Below are positions 39,426-47,718 of a stretch of 64,000 nucleotides of DNA, in pieces. Every line of letters begins with the position of its first letter. Positions within the stretch are counted from its first letter, which is position 1. The translations under genes and the position numbers were made by a program. This DNA is from Desulfovibrio sp. (lineage in GTDB: Bacteria > Desulfobacterota > Desulfovibrionia > Desulfovibrionales > Desulfovibrionaceae), in the NCBI GenBank assembly GCA_031272715.1, contig JAISTH010000009.1:1-64000 (forward strand), read 5' to 3'. The notes beneath the pieces are model-generated. The model was not told the DNA's origin. It saw nothing but the letters and a program-made list of their open reading frames with translations, and did not search any database.

Positions 39426-40568
39426 ATGCCACGTAAAAAGATAACAAAGACCCAAAAATCTACAATTCGCGAAACAGCATGGCATGATAAAAATTTCAAG
39501 GCGTGCATGTCAAAAGGGAATAGGATTTATTGCCTCCCGCTGCTGGCATTGCCTCAAAAACTTAGTAGCCAACTGAATCCCTCCACTATGAACCATACGT
39601 TTCTGAGTGGCCAGTATAAATCATTATTCAACAAGCGTATCGAATCTGACCTGATGGTTGAATTCAGAAAGAAAGAGCCTTTCGTCAAGTCCGATAAGGA
39701 AGATGAAGAGCCTGTCTTTATTTTGCATGTCGAACATGTGACAGAGTCTGATAAGTCGATGGTAGTTCAGGCAGGGCGCTATCACTTTGAGGTCCTATGG
39801 TATTACGTTCATGATAAAGACCAGCACTTTGCCCCAAAAGTCATAACAATAATAGTGGGTTGTGGGCCTAAGAAATGGGATGTAAGAACCTTCAAGGATC
39901 TCGAGAATCCACAATCCTTTATAGTGGATGGTGTCTCAATTGTTATTGATTGTTACTATATCCATCTGCGCGACATTGATGACGAGCGCTTGCTGGAAGT
40001 GGCACATATCTGCACTCTCCCCTACCTATGGAAGGGGTTGGCATTAGAGAATTCCTTAGATGAAGTTGTGCACAGATTGGAATGCATCATCAAACGTTTT
40101 AGTGGCGATATCGAAAAAGAAGAGGAAATACGGGAATTCTTGCAATATCTCTTAGGCGGCCCCTATGATTTTAATTACCAAATCATGGAAATGACGCTGG
40201 AGCGTCGAAGGAGTGTTCTTATGGATTATCAGCGTATCCTCACCAATCGTCTTGAGGAAAAAGCCCGGCAAATTGTACACGAGGAAGGGCGTCGGGAAGG
40301 GCGTCAGGAAGGGCGTCAGGAAGGACGTCTGGAAGGGCGTCTGGAAGGGCGTCAGGAAGGGCGTCAGGAAGGGGAATTAGAGGGGAGACGATCCTCGCTA
40401 GTTACAGTAGTGCAAAATCGTTTCAAGGACGCATCGCAGGCAATTATTGCTCAAATTCAACAAATCTGGGATATTGATATCCTGCAACGCCTTCTGGGAG
40501 AGGCTACTTCGGCCAGAAACTGGAAATCCTTCGAAAAGAAGTTCTCTCTGGCCATGGCGAATAGCTAG
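39426..40568 (+). CDS. Rpn family recombination-promoting nuclease/putative transposase
   Basis: FLSGQYKSLFNKRIESDLMVEFRKKEPF, ILHVEHVTESDKSMVVQAGRYHFEVLW (PDDEXK-like region), C-terminal DUF4351-like helical domain. Confidence 0.85.
   Translation: MPRKKITKTQKSTIRETAWHDKNFKACMSKGNRIYCLPLLALPQKLSSQLNPSTMNHTFLSGQYKSLFNKRIESDLMVEFRKKEPFVKSDKEDEEPVFILHVEHVTESDKSMVVQAGRYHFEVLWYYVHDKDQHFAPKVITIIVGCGPKKWDVRTFKDLENPQSFIVDGVSIVIDCYYIHLRDIDDERLLEVAHICTLPYLWKGLALENSLDEVVHRLECIIKRFSGDIEKEEEIREFLQYLLGGPYDFNYQIMEMTLERRRSVLMDYQRILTNRLEEKARQIVHEEGRREGRQEGRQEGRLEGRLEGRQEGRQEGELEGRRSSLVTVVQNRFKDASQAIIAQIQQIWDIDILQRLLGEATSARNWKSFEKKFSLAMANS
40221..40568 (+). CDS. candidate internal in-frame start giving a separate C-terminal RpnS-like protein (115 aa)
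   Basis: AAGGAG at 40207-40212, then ATG GAT TAT CAG; downstream duplicates start at the homologous codon. Confidence 0.5.
   Translation: MDYQRILTNRLEEKARQIVHEEGRREGRQEGRQEGRLEGRLEGRQEGRQEGELEGRRSSLVTVVQNRFKDASQAIIAQIQQIWDIDILQRLLGEATSARNWKSFEKKFSLAMANS
40284..40367 (+). repeat. seven 12-bp tandem repeats (GAAGGGCGTCAG, encoding EGRQ/EGRL) inside rpn
   Basis: Read directly; encodes EGRREGRQEGRQEGRLEGRLEGRQEGRQ. Confidence 0.9.
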
Positions 40569-40689
40569 TTGCGATCTCCCGCATCACGCCTAATTGGCGT
40601 TTTTAGTGTTCGTGTCATCTCAGCGGTAGCCCTTATGGTTTTAACTACCAACTTATGAAAGAGCCGTTGGAGCATCAAGGGAGTGTTTT

Positions 40690-40998
40690 ATGGATTTTAT
40701 GCATTATCAGCGTATTCTTCGCAAACGTCTTGAAGAAAAAGCCCGGAAAATTGTATTTGAGGAAGGGCGTCAGGTAGGACTCCGAGAAGTACGTCAGGAA
40801 GGAGAATTAGAGGGGAGACGATCCTCGCTAGTCATCGTACTACAGAATCGCTTCAAGGACGCATCGCACGAAATTATTGCTCAAATTCAACAAATCAGGG
40901 ATATTGATATCCTGAAACTGCTTCTTGACGAGGCTTCTTTGGCCAGAAACTGGAAATCCTTCGAAAAGAAGTTCTCTCTGGTCATGGCTAAAAATTAG
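40690..40998 (+). CDS. C-terminal-only Rpn paralog (RpnS-like satellite 1)
   Basis: MDFMHYQRILRKRLEEKARKIV...SSLVIVLQNRFKDASHEIIAQIQQIRDIDILKLLLDEASLARNWKSFEKKFSL near-identical to rpn C-terminus; SD AAGGGAG. Confidence 0.75.
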   Translation: MDFMHYQRILRKRLEEKARKIVFEEGRQVGLREVRQEGELEGRRSSLVIVLQNRFKDASHEIIAQIQQIRDIDILKLLLDEASLARNWKSFEKKFSLVMAKN

Positions 40999-41748
40999 TG
41001 TCAACACCCCTCGCATGCATATTTTTTCTATGCATGCATTCTGTGTTATTGACTTTCAAGTAAACTGACGTCAATTTACCTATGCTTGTATAAGAGCAGG
41101 ATTCTTCACAACTGCGGAGTAATCCTGTTCTTTGTTTATACCTTAAATAGTCAATCTCAGTGACAGCCCCACTCACTCAATGGTCCGTTGGCCCGATGCA
41201 CATTGAAACCTTTTGAAGTCTATCCTAGATGTTGAATGGACTGTAGATTTCAATACACTTTACGCCATAGAAATTTTTGTATCGCTATATAAAATCTACT
41301 TTAGTAGGGCCCTGCTGCATGCCACAAGCCACTGAAAAATATATAACATATCCCAACGAGATGTTACTCAATGCCTGTTCAAGACGAAACAGAATCAAGC
41401 AATATGCAATCGATCTCTAGAGATGAGGAAATGTCCGAGGACATGGATATTGCTGAGGACATGAGTATTGCTAAAGATATTCCCTAGCTTTTATATCTGG
41501 ACGGCCCGATTTGCAAGAACTTTCACAGAAAAACCAATTAACTCTAGCGATGGAGATATTACATCCTCCTGATTTTTTACCCGAGTCCCTAATAGAACTC
41601 ATTCCCGAGTTAAGGAGATGAATGAAAAGTATATAAATATACGAATCAGTTCTCTCTGTAGCTTGGACACAAATAGCCCACCACATGCTTCATTCAATTT
41701 TGCAATACTTACTCAATAAAAAACTTTAAATTTCTTGGAGGCCGACAT

Positions 41749-42070
41749 ATGAAATCACTTCCAGCGGATTTTATGGAGTGTCGACGTATCGCCGATGATG
41801 CATTTTGTAAGGTTTTCCAAGAGATGATAATCGAAGAAGGTGTATTGGACTAGACGTTCATCTTTAATAAGTGTATTGCAACATCGCTTCAAGGACGTAT
41901 CGCAAGAAATTATCATACAGATTCAGAATATTGGTGATCTCGATACACTCAAGCAGCTTCTTGACGATTCCTGGTCTGCCAGAACTTTTAAGTCTTTTGA
42001 AAGGAAGTTCTCTCTTGCCACATCAAAAGACCTAGACCGATGCACTCAAGCATCGCCAGATGAGGTTTGA
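41749..42070 (+). pseudogene. frameshifted Rpn C-terminal copy (satellite 2)
   Basis: MKSLPADFMECRRIADDAFCKVFQEMIIEEGVLD* then, in another frame, TRRSSLISVLQHRFKDVSQEIIIQIQ...FERKFSL. Confidence 0.65.
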
Positions 42071-42159
42071 TCTAAATTAGCAGTATTCGTTTTTATAAAG
42101 TATGTCGACACTATCATCTTAGTTATAAAATTATCCTAAAAAATCGGCGGAGTACATAT

Positions 42160-42420
42160 ATGGATTATCAGCGTTTTGCCAGTAAATTCTGCGATACATT
42201 CCGAGAAATGATACGTGCAGAAAGAGTGCTAAAAGGGAAGCGTGCAACACTGAGTGCATTATAACAGCATCGCTTCAAGAATATATCGCAGGAAATTATC
42301 ACACAGATTCAACATATTTGCAATCTCAATACACTACAACGCCTTATTAACGAAGCATTGTCGGCCAAAGACTGGAAATTCTTCGAAAAGAACTTCTCTC
42401 TTGTAGTGGGGAGTCGCTAA
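42160..42420 (+). pseudogene. Rpn C-terminal copy with one in-frame stop (satellite 3)
   Basis: MDYQRFASKFCDTFREMIRAERVLKGKRATLSAL*QHRFKNISQEIITQIQ...FEKNFSLVVGSR; TAA at 42262-42264 where paralogs have CAA/Gln. Confidence 0.7.
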
Positions 42421-42710
42421 TGCCAGCATACTTCACACATATCCCTTGCCATTCTATTGTGGATTTATTAGCATTCCGAATGCTATATTAACATGTCAAT
42501 TTATTTATATACTAAATTGCAGTTCAAAATTGCAAAACATTATCAAATTCAATAGATTATATAGCAATTGAGGCAATAGCTACGATCCAACTGCCCATAT
42601 TGCAGACAAATTTCTACAAGAGGCTGTTGCAACTTACAATTGATGTATATTTTAGATGAGCCAGGAAATTCTGGCATCATTGTCATTGACGCCTTTTAGT
42701 CTTAAAACAT

Positions 42711-43091
42711 TTGGAGGTGCGCCATGCACTCATTTTGGATCAATTAAAAAAGTGGCGAAGTAATTTAGACAATGCATCTTATGAAGACCTGCGACAAATG
42801 GTTTTCGAACTAGGAGTCCTGAATGAAACCCGTTCATTTCTGATCAGTGTACTGCAACATCGCTTCAAGAATATTTCGGATGAGATTATCAAAGATATTC
42901 AAGAAAACAATGACATTGAGTTCTTGCAGCAAATTCTTGACAAGGCTTGGTCGGCCAGAACTGCGAAGTCCTTCGAAAAAGAGTTCTCTCTAGCAGAAAC
43001 GTATTACCTCTTTCCCTTCATTCCTAAAACAAAAAAAGGCCAATTAGTGGCGGCTAAGCTGAGCGGGCAACGGCACCCAGATAGTATATAA
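42711..43091 (+). CDS. C-terminal Rpn paralog with divergent N-terminus (satellite 4)
   Basis: LISVLQHRFKNISDEIIKDIQENNDIEFLQQILDKAWSARTAKSFEKEFSLAE. Confidence 0.6.
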   Translation: MEVRHALILDQLKKWRSNLDNASYEDLRQMVFELGVLNETRSFLISVLQHRFKNISDEIIKDIQENNDIEFLQQILDKAWSARTAKSFEKEFSLAETYYLFPFIPKTKKGQLVAAKLSGQRHPDSI

Positions 43092-43684
43092 AAATGCTTG
43101 CATTCAATATTGATCGTCGCAAAATTATTTAAAAGTCTGACCGGCCGTCCGTTGCCAGCACCGCCCATGCGGCAGAGTAGTCATCAAATAAATATGCGGA
43201 CATCAATAAGTTCCTGGAACCCATAGATACGGAAACGCCAATAGACATGAACATTGATGAAGAACATTCTCTAGCGTCCATATTAGATCGTCACGATTTG
43301 ATGGATCTTTCACATAAAGACCAAATAATATCCCCAAGATACATTAAATGGGCTTGAACCGCCAAGCGATTCACGATCTGGTCGTATATATGTTTTACAA
43401 TCACGATGTTCCTCATTCCGGTCAAAGATATTGACCAATGGAATGCGATATCTGTGCGATTACGCCAAAATCGAAGTTGTTGAAAAAAGATATTAACGTC
43501 TGCTCGGAGAGACAGTCGGCCTCATCAAAAAAAATATTAACGTTTGTCTGAAGACAAGGAAATATTTCGCAACAAAAAACTGCGTAGCCCGACGAGGCTC
43601 TCAGACATAGCCTGTCCTGCGGACCCCGCCCCTCTGCCCCATTCCCACTTGTGGACGGCGCCGTGCGCGGAGTATATTCACTCC

Positions 43685-44548
43685 ATGGCCGACCTTCCAG
43701 ACGCACTGCTCGAACCCGCCCGGGACGCCCGCGCCCTTCAGGGACTCCTCGGCAAGGTGGGGGCCGTCTGCATGCTCGTGGCCGCACTCTGCCTCGCCGA
43801 CGGCATGCAGTCCGTGATCCGCTCCGGAAACGACGAGATCGACATCGTCCCCGGAGAGACCCTGAACGTCTCGGGCCCCACCCCCCTCAAGAATCCCGTC
43901 ACCAGCGACGTCACCGCCACCTTCACGCCCCAGGCGCCGGAACTGCGTTTCAATCTTGAAGGGTTCTTCGCCGGCTACTGGTTCGGCAACGGCATGTGGC
44001 GAGGCCAGGTCTCGGCGGACGACATCTGCCCCCCCGGCCGCTACGGGCTGCGCATCCACTTCCGGGGCGCAAGTCCCCAGACCGACCAGCGCTACACCCT
44101 CATCCTCCACGAGGACGCCAGGGCCCGTCAGGACGCATCCCTCTCCCTGCTGATGCGCCACACGGACGTCAATCCCTTCTACCCCGCCGCCGTGGGCGTG
44201 GTGCTCGGCATCGCCTCCATGGCCTTCACATACGTTGCCGGAAAGCGCTATCTGCTCCAGCTGAACGCCATGGGCTGCGCCGAGATATTCAGGGCCGAGC
44301 CCATGGACGCGGAAAGCACGCGGTGCTGGTGTCTCGGCGGCAAGCGCCCCCCGGAAGTCGGCGAGGAGAGGCCCGTCTTCGACATCGACGGCAACATGCT
44401 TGGCACGGCCACCGTGGAGAAGGTCCACAAGGGCACCATGGAACTGCACCTGCCGGGACACGGCGCGCCGGGCATGCTGGTGCAGCTGGCGTCCCCGGCC
44501 GCGACGATCACAAAACAGCGAGGAAAGCAAAATGCCTCACGCGCTTGA
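43685..44548 (+). CDS. membrane protein of unknown function
   Basis: Two TM segments; no family recognised. Confidence 0.5.
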   Translation: MADLPDALLEPARDARALQGLLGKVGAVCMLVAALCLADGMQSVIRSGNDEIDIVPGETLNVSGPTPLKNPVTSDVTATFTPQAPELRFNLEGFFAGYWFGNGMWRGQVSADDICPPGRYGLRIHFRGASPQTDQRYTLILHEDARARQDASLSLLMRHTDVNPFYPAAVGVVLGIASMAFTYVAGKRYLLQLNAMGCAEIFRAEPMDAESTRCWCLGGKRPPEVGEERPVFDIDGNMLGTATVEKVHKGTMELHLPGHGAPGMLVQLASPAATITKQRGKQNASRA

Positions 44549-45869
44549 ATGGTCCTGCGCTTACGCCCATCGTCTGCAGGGGGTCCCCCCTCTTGCCGCG
44601 TCCGCATCGGACGCCATCGGCCGGCGCCTCGCCTCGGAGATCTCCCAGGGCACCCTGCCCTTCCTCACCATGCCCTACCGGCAGCGACTCGAGGCCGATC
44701 TTCCCCCGGTGATCGCCCACGCGAAGAAGTTCCGCCACATGCTCCTCCTCGGCATCGGGGGCTCGGCGCTTGGCGCGAGGGCGCTGCAGAAGGCATTCGC
44801 CCCCGGCATGGACGGCCCCGGCCATTCCGGGCCGTGCCTGTGGATCGCCGACAACGTCTGCCCGGAGACCTTCACGGACTGGCTCGCCGCCCTCGACCCC
44901 AAGGACACCGTGGTGACCTGCATCAGCAAGTCCGGGGGCACCATCGAGACGCTCTCCCAGTACTTCCTCGTGAGGGAATGGCTCTCCGCGGCGCTCGGCG
45001 ATGCCTGGCGGGACCACATGATCGTGGTCACCGACGCGAAGGCCGGATACCTGCGGGAACAGGCGACGCAGCTCGGACTGCAGTCCCTTGAGGTCCCCGA
45101 CCATCTGGGTGGCCGCTACTCGGCGCTGTCCGCCGTGGGTCTGCTGCCCGCGGGATTTCTCGGCATCGACTGGCAGGGCCTGCTCAAGGGGGCGGCCCGT
45201 GTCGCGGAACCCATCGCAAAGGACCCGACGAAGGTCGCCGACCATCCCTCCCTCGCCATCGCCGCATGGGCCAAGGCCTTGGAGGACAAGGACTACTCCC
45301 AGCTGATCTTCTTCTGCTACATCCCGAGATGGACCGCCTTCGGCCTGTGGTTCGCCCAGCTCTGGGCGGAGAGCCTCGGCAAGGAGGGCAAGGGGACGAT
45401 GCCGGTTCCGGCCACGGGCGTCACCGACCAGCATTCGGTCAACCAGATGTTCCTGGACGGGCCGAGGAACAAGGGCTGCATCTTCCTGACCCAGGCCAAG
45501 GTCCCCGACGGCCCCACCTTCTCCCAGGATCTGCCCGACGTCTGGTCGTGGCTCCGGGGCAAGCCCTTCGGAAGCCTCCTGGAGGCCGAGGCTATGGGAA
45601 CCCGCATGGCGCTGGTGCAGCAGGCGGTCCCCCTGCTCCACGTCGAGATGGGGGCGACGGATGCCGAGGCGGCCGGATCCATGATGATGCTGCTCGAGGC
45701 GGCCACGATCTTCACGGGCTGGCTCATGGACATCAACCCCGTGGACCAGCCGGCGGTGGAACTGGGCAAGCGACTCGCCAACGCCAGGCTCGGCGCATCG
45801 GGCTACCCGAAGGAATCCGCGGACCTGGCCGCCTATCTCTCGGCGACGAAGCGGCGTCAGGACTTCTGA
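44532..45869 (+). CDS. pgi: glucose-6-phosphate isomerase
   Basis: LLGIGGSALGARAL, TCISKSGGTIETLSQY, GGRYSALSAVGLLP. Confidence 0.9.
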   Translation: MPHALEWSCAYAHRLQGVPPLAASASDAIGRRLASEISQGTLPFLTMPYRQRLEADLPPVIAHAKKFRHMLLLGIGGSALGARALQKAFAPGMDGPGHSGPCLWIADNVCPETFTDWLAALDPKDTVVTCISKSGGTIETLSQYFLVREWLSAALGDAWRDHMIVVTDAKAGYLREQATQLGLQSLEVPDHLGGRYSALSAVGLLPAGFLGIDWQGLLKGAARVAEPIAKDPTKVADHPSLAIAAWAKALEDKDYSQLIFFCYIPRWTAFGLWFAQLWAESLGKEGKGTMPVPATGVTDQHSVNQMFLDGPRNKGCIFLTQAKVPDGPTFSQDLPDVWSWLRGKPFGSLLEAEAMGTRMALVQQAVPLLHVEMGATDAEAAGSMMMLLEAATIFTGWLMDINPVDQPAVELGKRLANARLGASGYPKESADLAAYLSATKRRQDF

Positions 45870-45870
45870 G

Positions 45871-47370
45871 GTGACCGAGGCCCAGGCCAACGGGCAGCAC
45901 GATTCCCAGGATCGGACTCGCAAGCCCCTGGAACTGCCCACGGGGCTCGCGAGCACGCAGGACATCCCCCTGAGCTACGCGAGAACCATCTCCTGGTTCT
46001 CGCTGGTGCTCATCCTGATGTGCAGCCTCGTGCTGTCCTTCTTCGTCTCCAACAAGGCGAGGGAGGCGCTGCTGACCCGGCAGGAGCGCTTCGCCCAGGT
46101 TCTCGTGGAGAACCTGAACCACCAGATCTTCCAGCGTTTCGCCCTGCCGACCCTGGTCGCCCACGGACGCATCGCCCTGCGCCAGCCGGCGCAGTTCGAC
46201 CGGATGGACCAGGTGGTGAAGTCGGTCATCCACGGCCTGCCCGTGGCGCGCCTGCGCATCTACGATCCCTACACGAGGGCGGTGGCCTATGCCACGGACC
46301 GGGAGGGGCTGGGCAAGCAGGGACTCGCCCCGGCCAAGCTTGACGCGGTGCTGGAGAGCCTCTCCACCTCCACGACCATGGTCTCCACCATCCCCACGTG
46401 GCAGGCGCCCTTTCGCATCCCGCTGGAGAAGGGGACCTTCGTGCTCCAGGTGCTCTGCCCGCTGCGAGGGGAGAGCATCCAGCCGGACGTGACGCCTCCC
46501 GTCATGGGGGTGCTGGAACTGACCCAGGACATCACCGGCGACTACGAACAGGTCATGGCCATACAGGGCATCATCGTGCTCATGTGCCTGATGTCCTCCA
46601 TGGTGCTCTTCATCCTGCTGCACATGCTGCTGCGCAGGGCGGAACGCATCCTCGCCGAGCGCATGCTCAAAAACCGGCAGCTCGAGAACGAGATACACAG
46701 CAACGAGAAGCTCGTGAGCATGGGCAGGGTCGTGGCCAGCATCGCCCACGAGATCCGCAATCCCCTGGGGATCATCCAGTCCAGCGCCGAACTGCTCAAG
46801 AGCCGCCCCGACAGGAACGACGCCGCCTCCAGCCGCATCCTCGCGGCGGTCTACGACGAGGCGCTGCGGCTCTCCCGCACGGTCAACGACTTCCTGGACT
46901 ACGCCCGCCCCGTGAAGCCCAACAAGATCCCGATAGACCTCAACATGGTGCTGGACCAGGCCTTCGCCTTCATGGAGGTGGAGACGCAGAAGCAGCACGT
47001 GACGGTGGAACGGGACACGCCTCCGGACCTCGTCATCCCCGGCGACAAGGATCTGCTGTACCGGGCCTTCTACAACATCCTCGTCAACGGCCTGCAGGCC
47101 ATGAACGGGGAGGGGAAGATGAAGGTCACGGCCCGGAGGGAGAACGGCAACGTCGTCCTGGAGTTCCTGGACAGCGGGCCGGGATTCGACCCGAAGACCG
47201 TCAACAGCATCCTGGACCCGTTCTTCACCACCAAGGAGGCCGGCACCGGTCTGGGACTTCCCATCGTCCAGTCCATCGTCATCAGCCACGGGGGGCGGAT
47301 GGAACTGGCCAACGGCGAGACGGGCGGAGCGCTGGTCCGGGTGATGTTGCCCGGGGAGGGCAACGACTGA
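45871..47370 (+). CDS. sensor histidine kinase
   Basis: VASIAHEIRNPLGIIQSSAELLKS H-box; GTGLGLPIVQSIVISHGG G-box. Confidence 0.9.
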   Translation: MTEAQANGQHDSQDRTRKPLELPTGLASTQDIPLSYARTISWFSLVLILMCSLVLSFFVSNKAREALLTRQERFAQVLVENLNHQIFQRFALPTLVAHGRIALRQPAQFDRMDQVVKSVIHGLPVARLRIYDPYTRAVAYATDREGLGKQGLAPAKLDAVLESLSTSTTMVSTIPTWQAPFRIPLEKGTFVLQVLCPLRGESIQPDVTPPVMGVLELTQDITGDYEQVMAIQGIIVLMCLMSSMVLFILLHMLLRRAERILAERMLKNRQLENEIHSNEKLVSMGRVVASIAHEIRNPLGIIQSSAELLKSRPDRNDAASSRILAAVYDEALRLSRTVNDFLDYARPVKPNKIPIDLNMVLDQAFAFMEVETQKQHVTVERDTPPDLVIPGDKDLLYRAFYNILVNGLQAMNGEGKMKVTARRENGNVVLEFLDSGPGFDPKTVNSILDPFFTTKEAGTGLGLPIVQSIVISHGGRMELANGETGGALVRVMLPGEGND

Positions 47371-47415
47371 CCCGGAGGATGCTTCAGGCGAAGTTCCGCC
47401 GGATCGGGAAGGAGC

Positions 47416-47718
47416 CTAACGATCCTCGATGACGGCCAGCAGCCCCAGGATGTATGCGGCCATGGTCCGCATCGTGGCGAAGGGGCTGGGATTCGCGTTC
47501 AGCACGCCGTCCCCCACCAGCGGAACGTCCCATCCCGCCGCGGCCCGCACCCGCTCCTCGGCCCGATCCAGGAAGAGCATGGTGTCCAGGGAGTCCAGAG
47601 CGCCGTCCTTCCCCGTGATCTGCATCTCCGGCGAAAACGCCGGGCCCTTCCCCCCCTTGCCCCGGATGTCCTCAAGGGACTGCCGCAGGATTTCCAGCAC
47701 CGACTGTTCGTCCATCAC
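47416..47718 (-). CDS. acyl carrier protein-like
   Basis: DGALDSLDTMLFLDRAEERV (attachment-Ser type DSL). Confidence 0.65.
   Translation of the reverse strand: MMDEQSVLEILRQSLEDIRGKGGKGPAFSPEMQITGKDGALDSLDTMLFLDRAEERVRAAAGWDVPLVGDGVLNANPSPFATMRTMAAYILGLLAVIEDR

Noticed and set aside
40284-40367. CRISPR-like array
   Set aside because: Contiguous 12-bp in-frame repeats without spacers, inside a coding sequence
39426-43600. Prophage or integrative element
   Set aside because: No integrase, terminase, structural or conjugation gene seen; island boundaries not supported by att-like repeats
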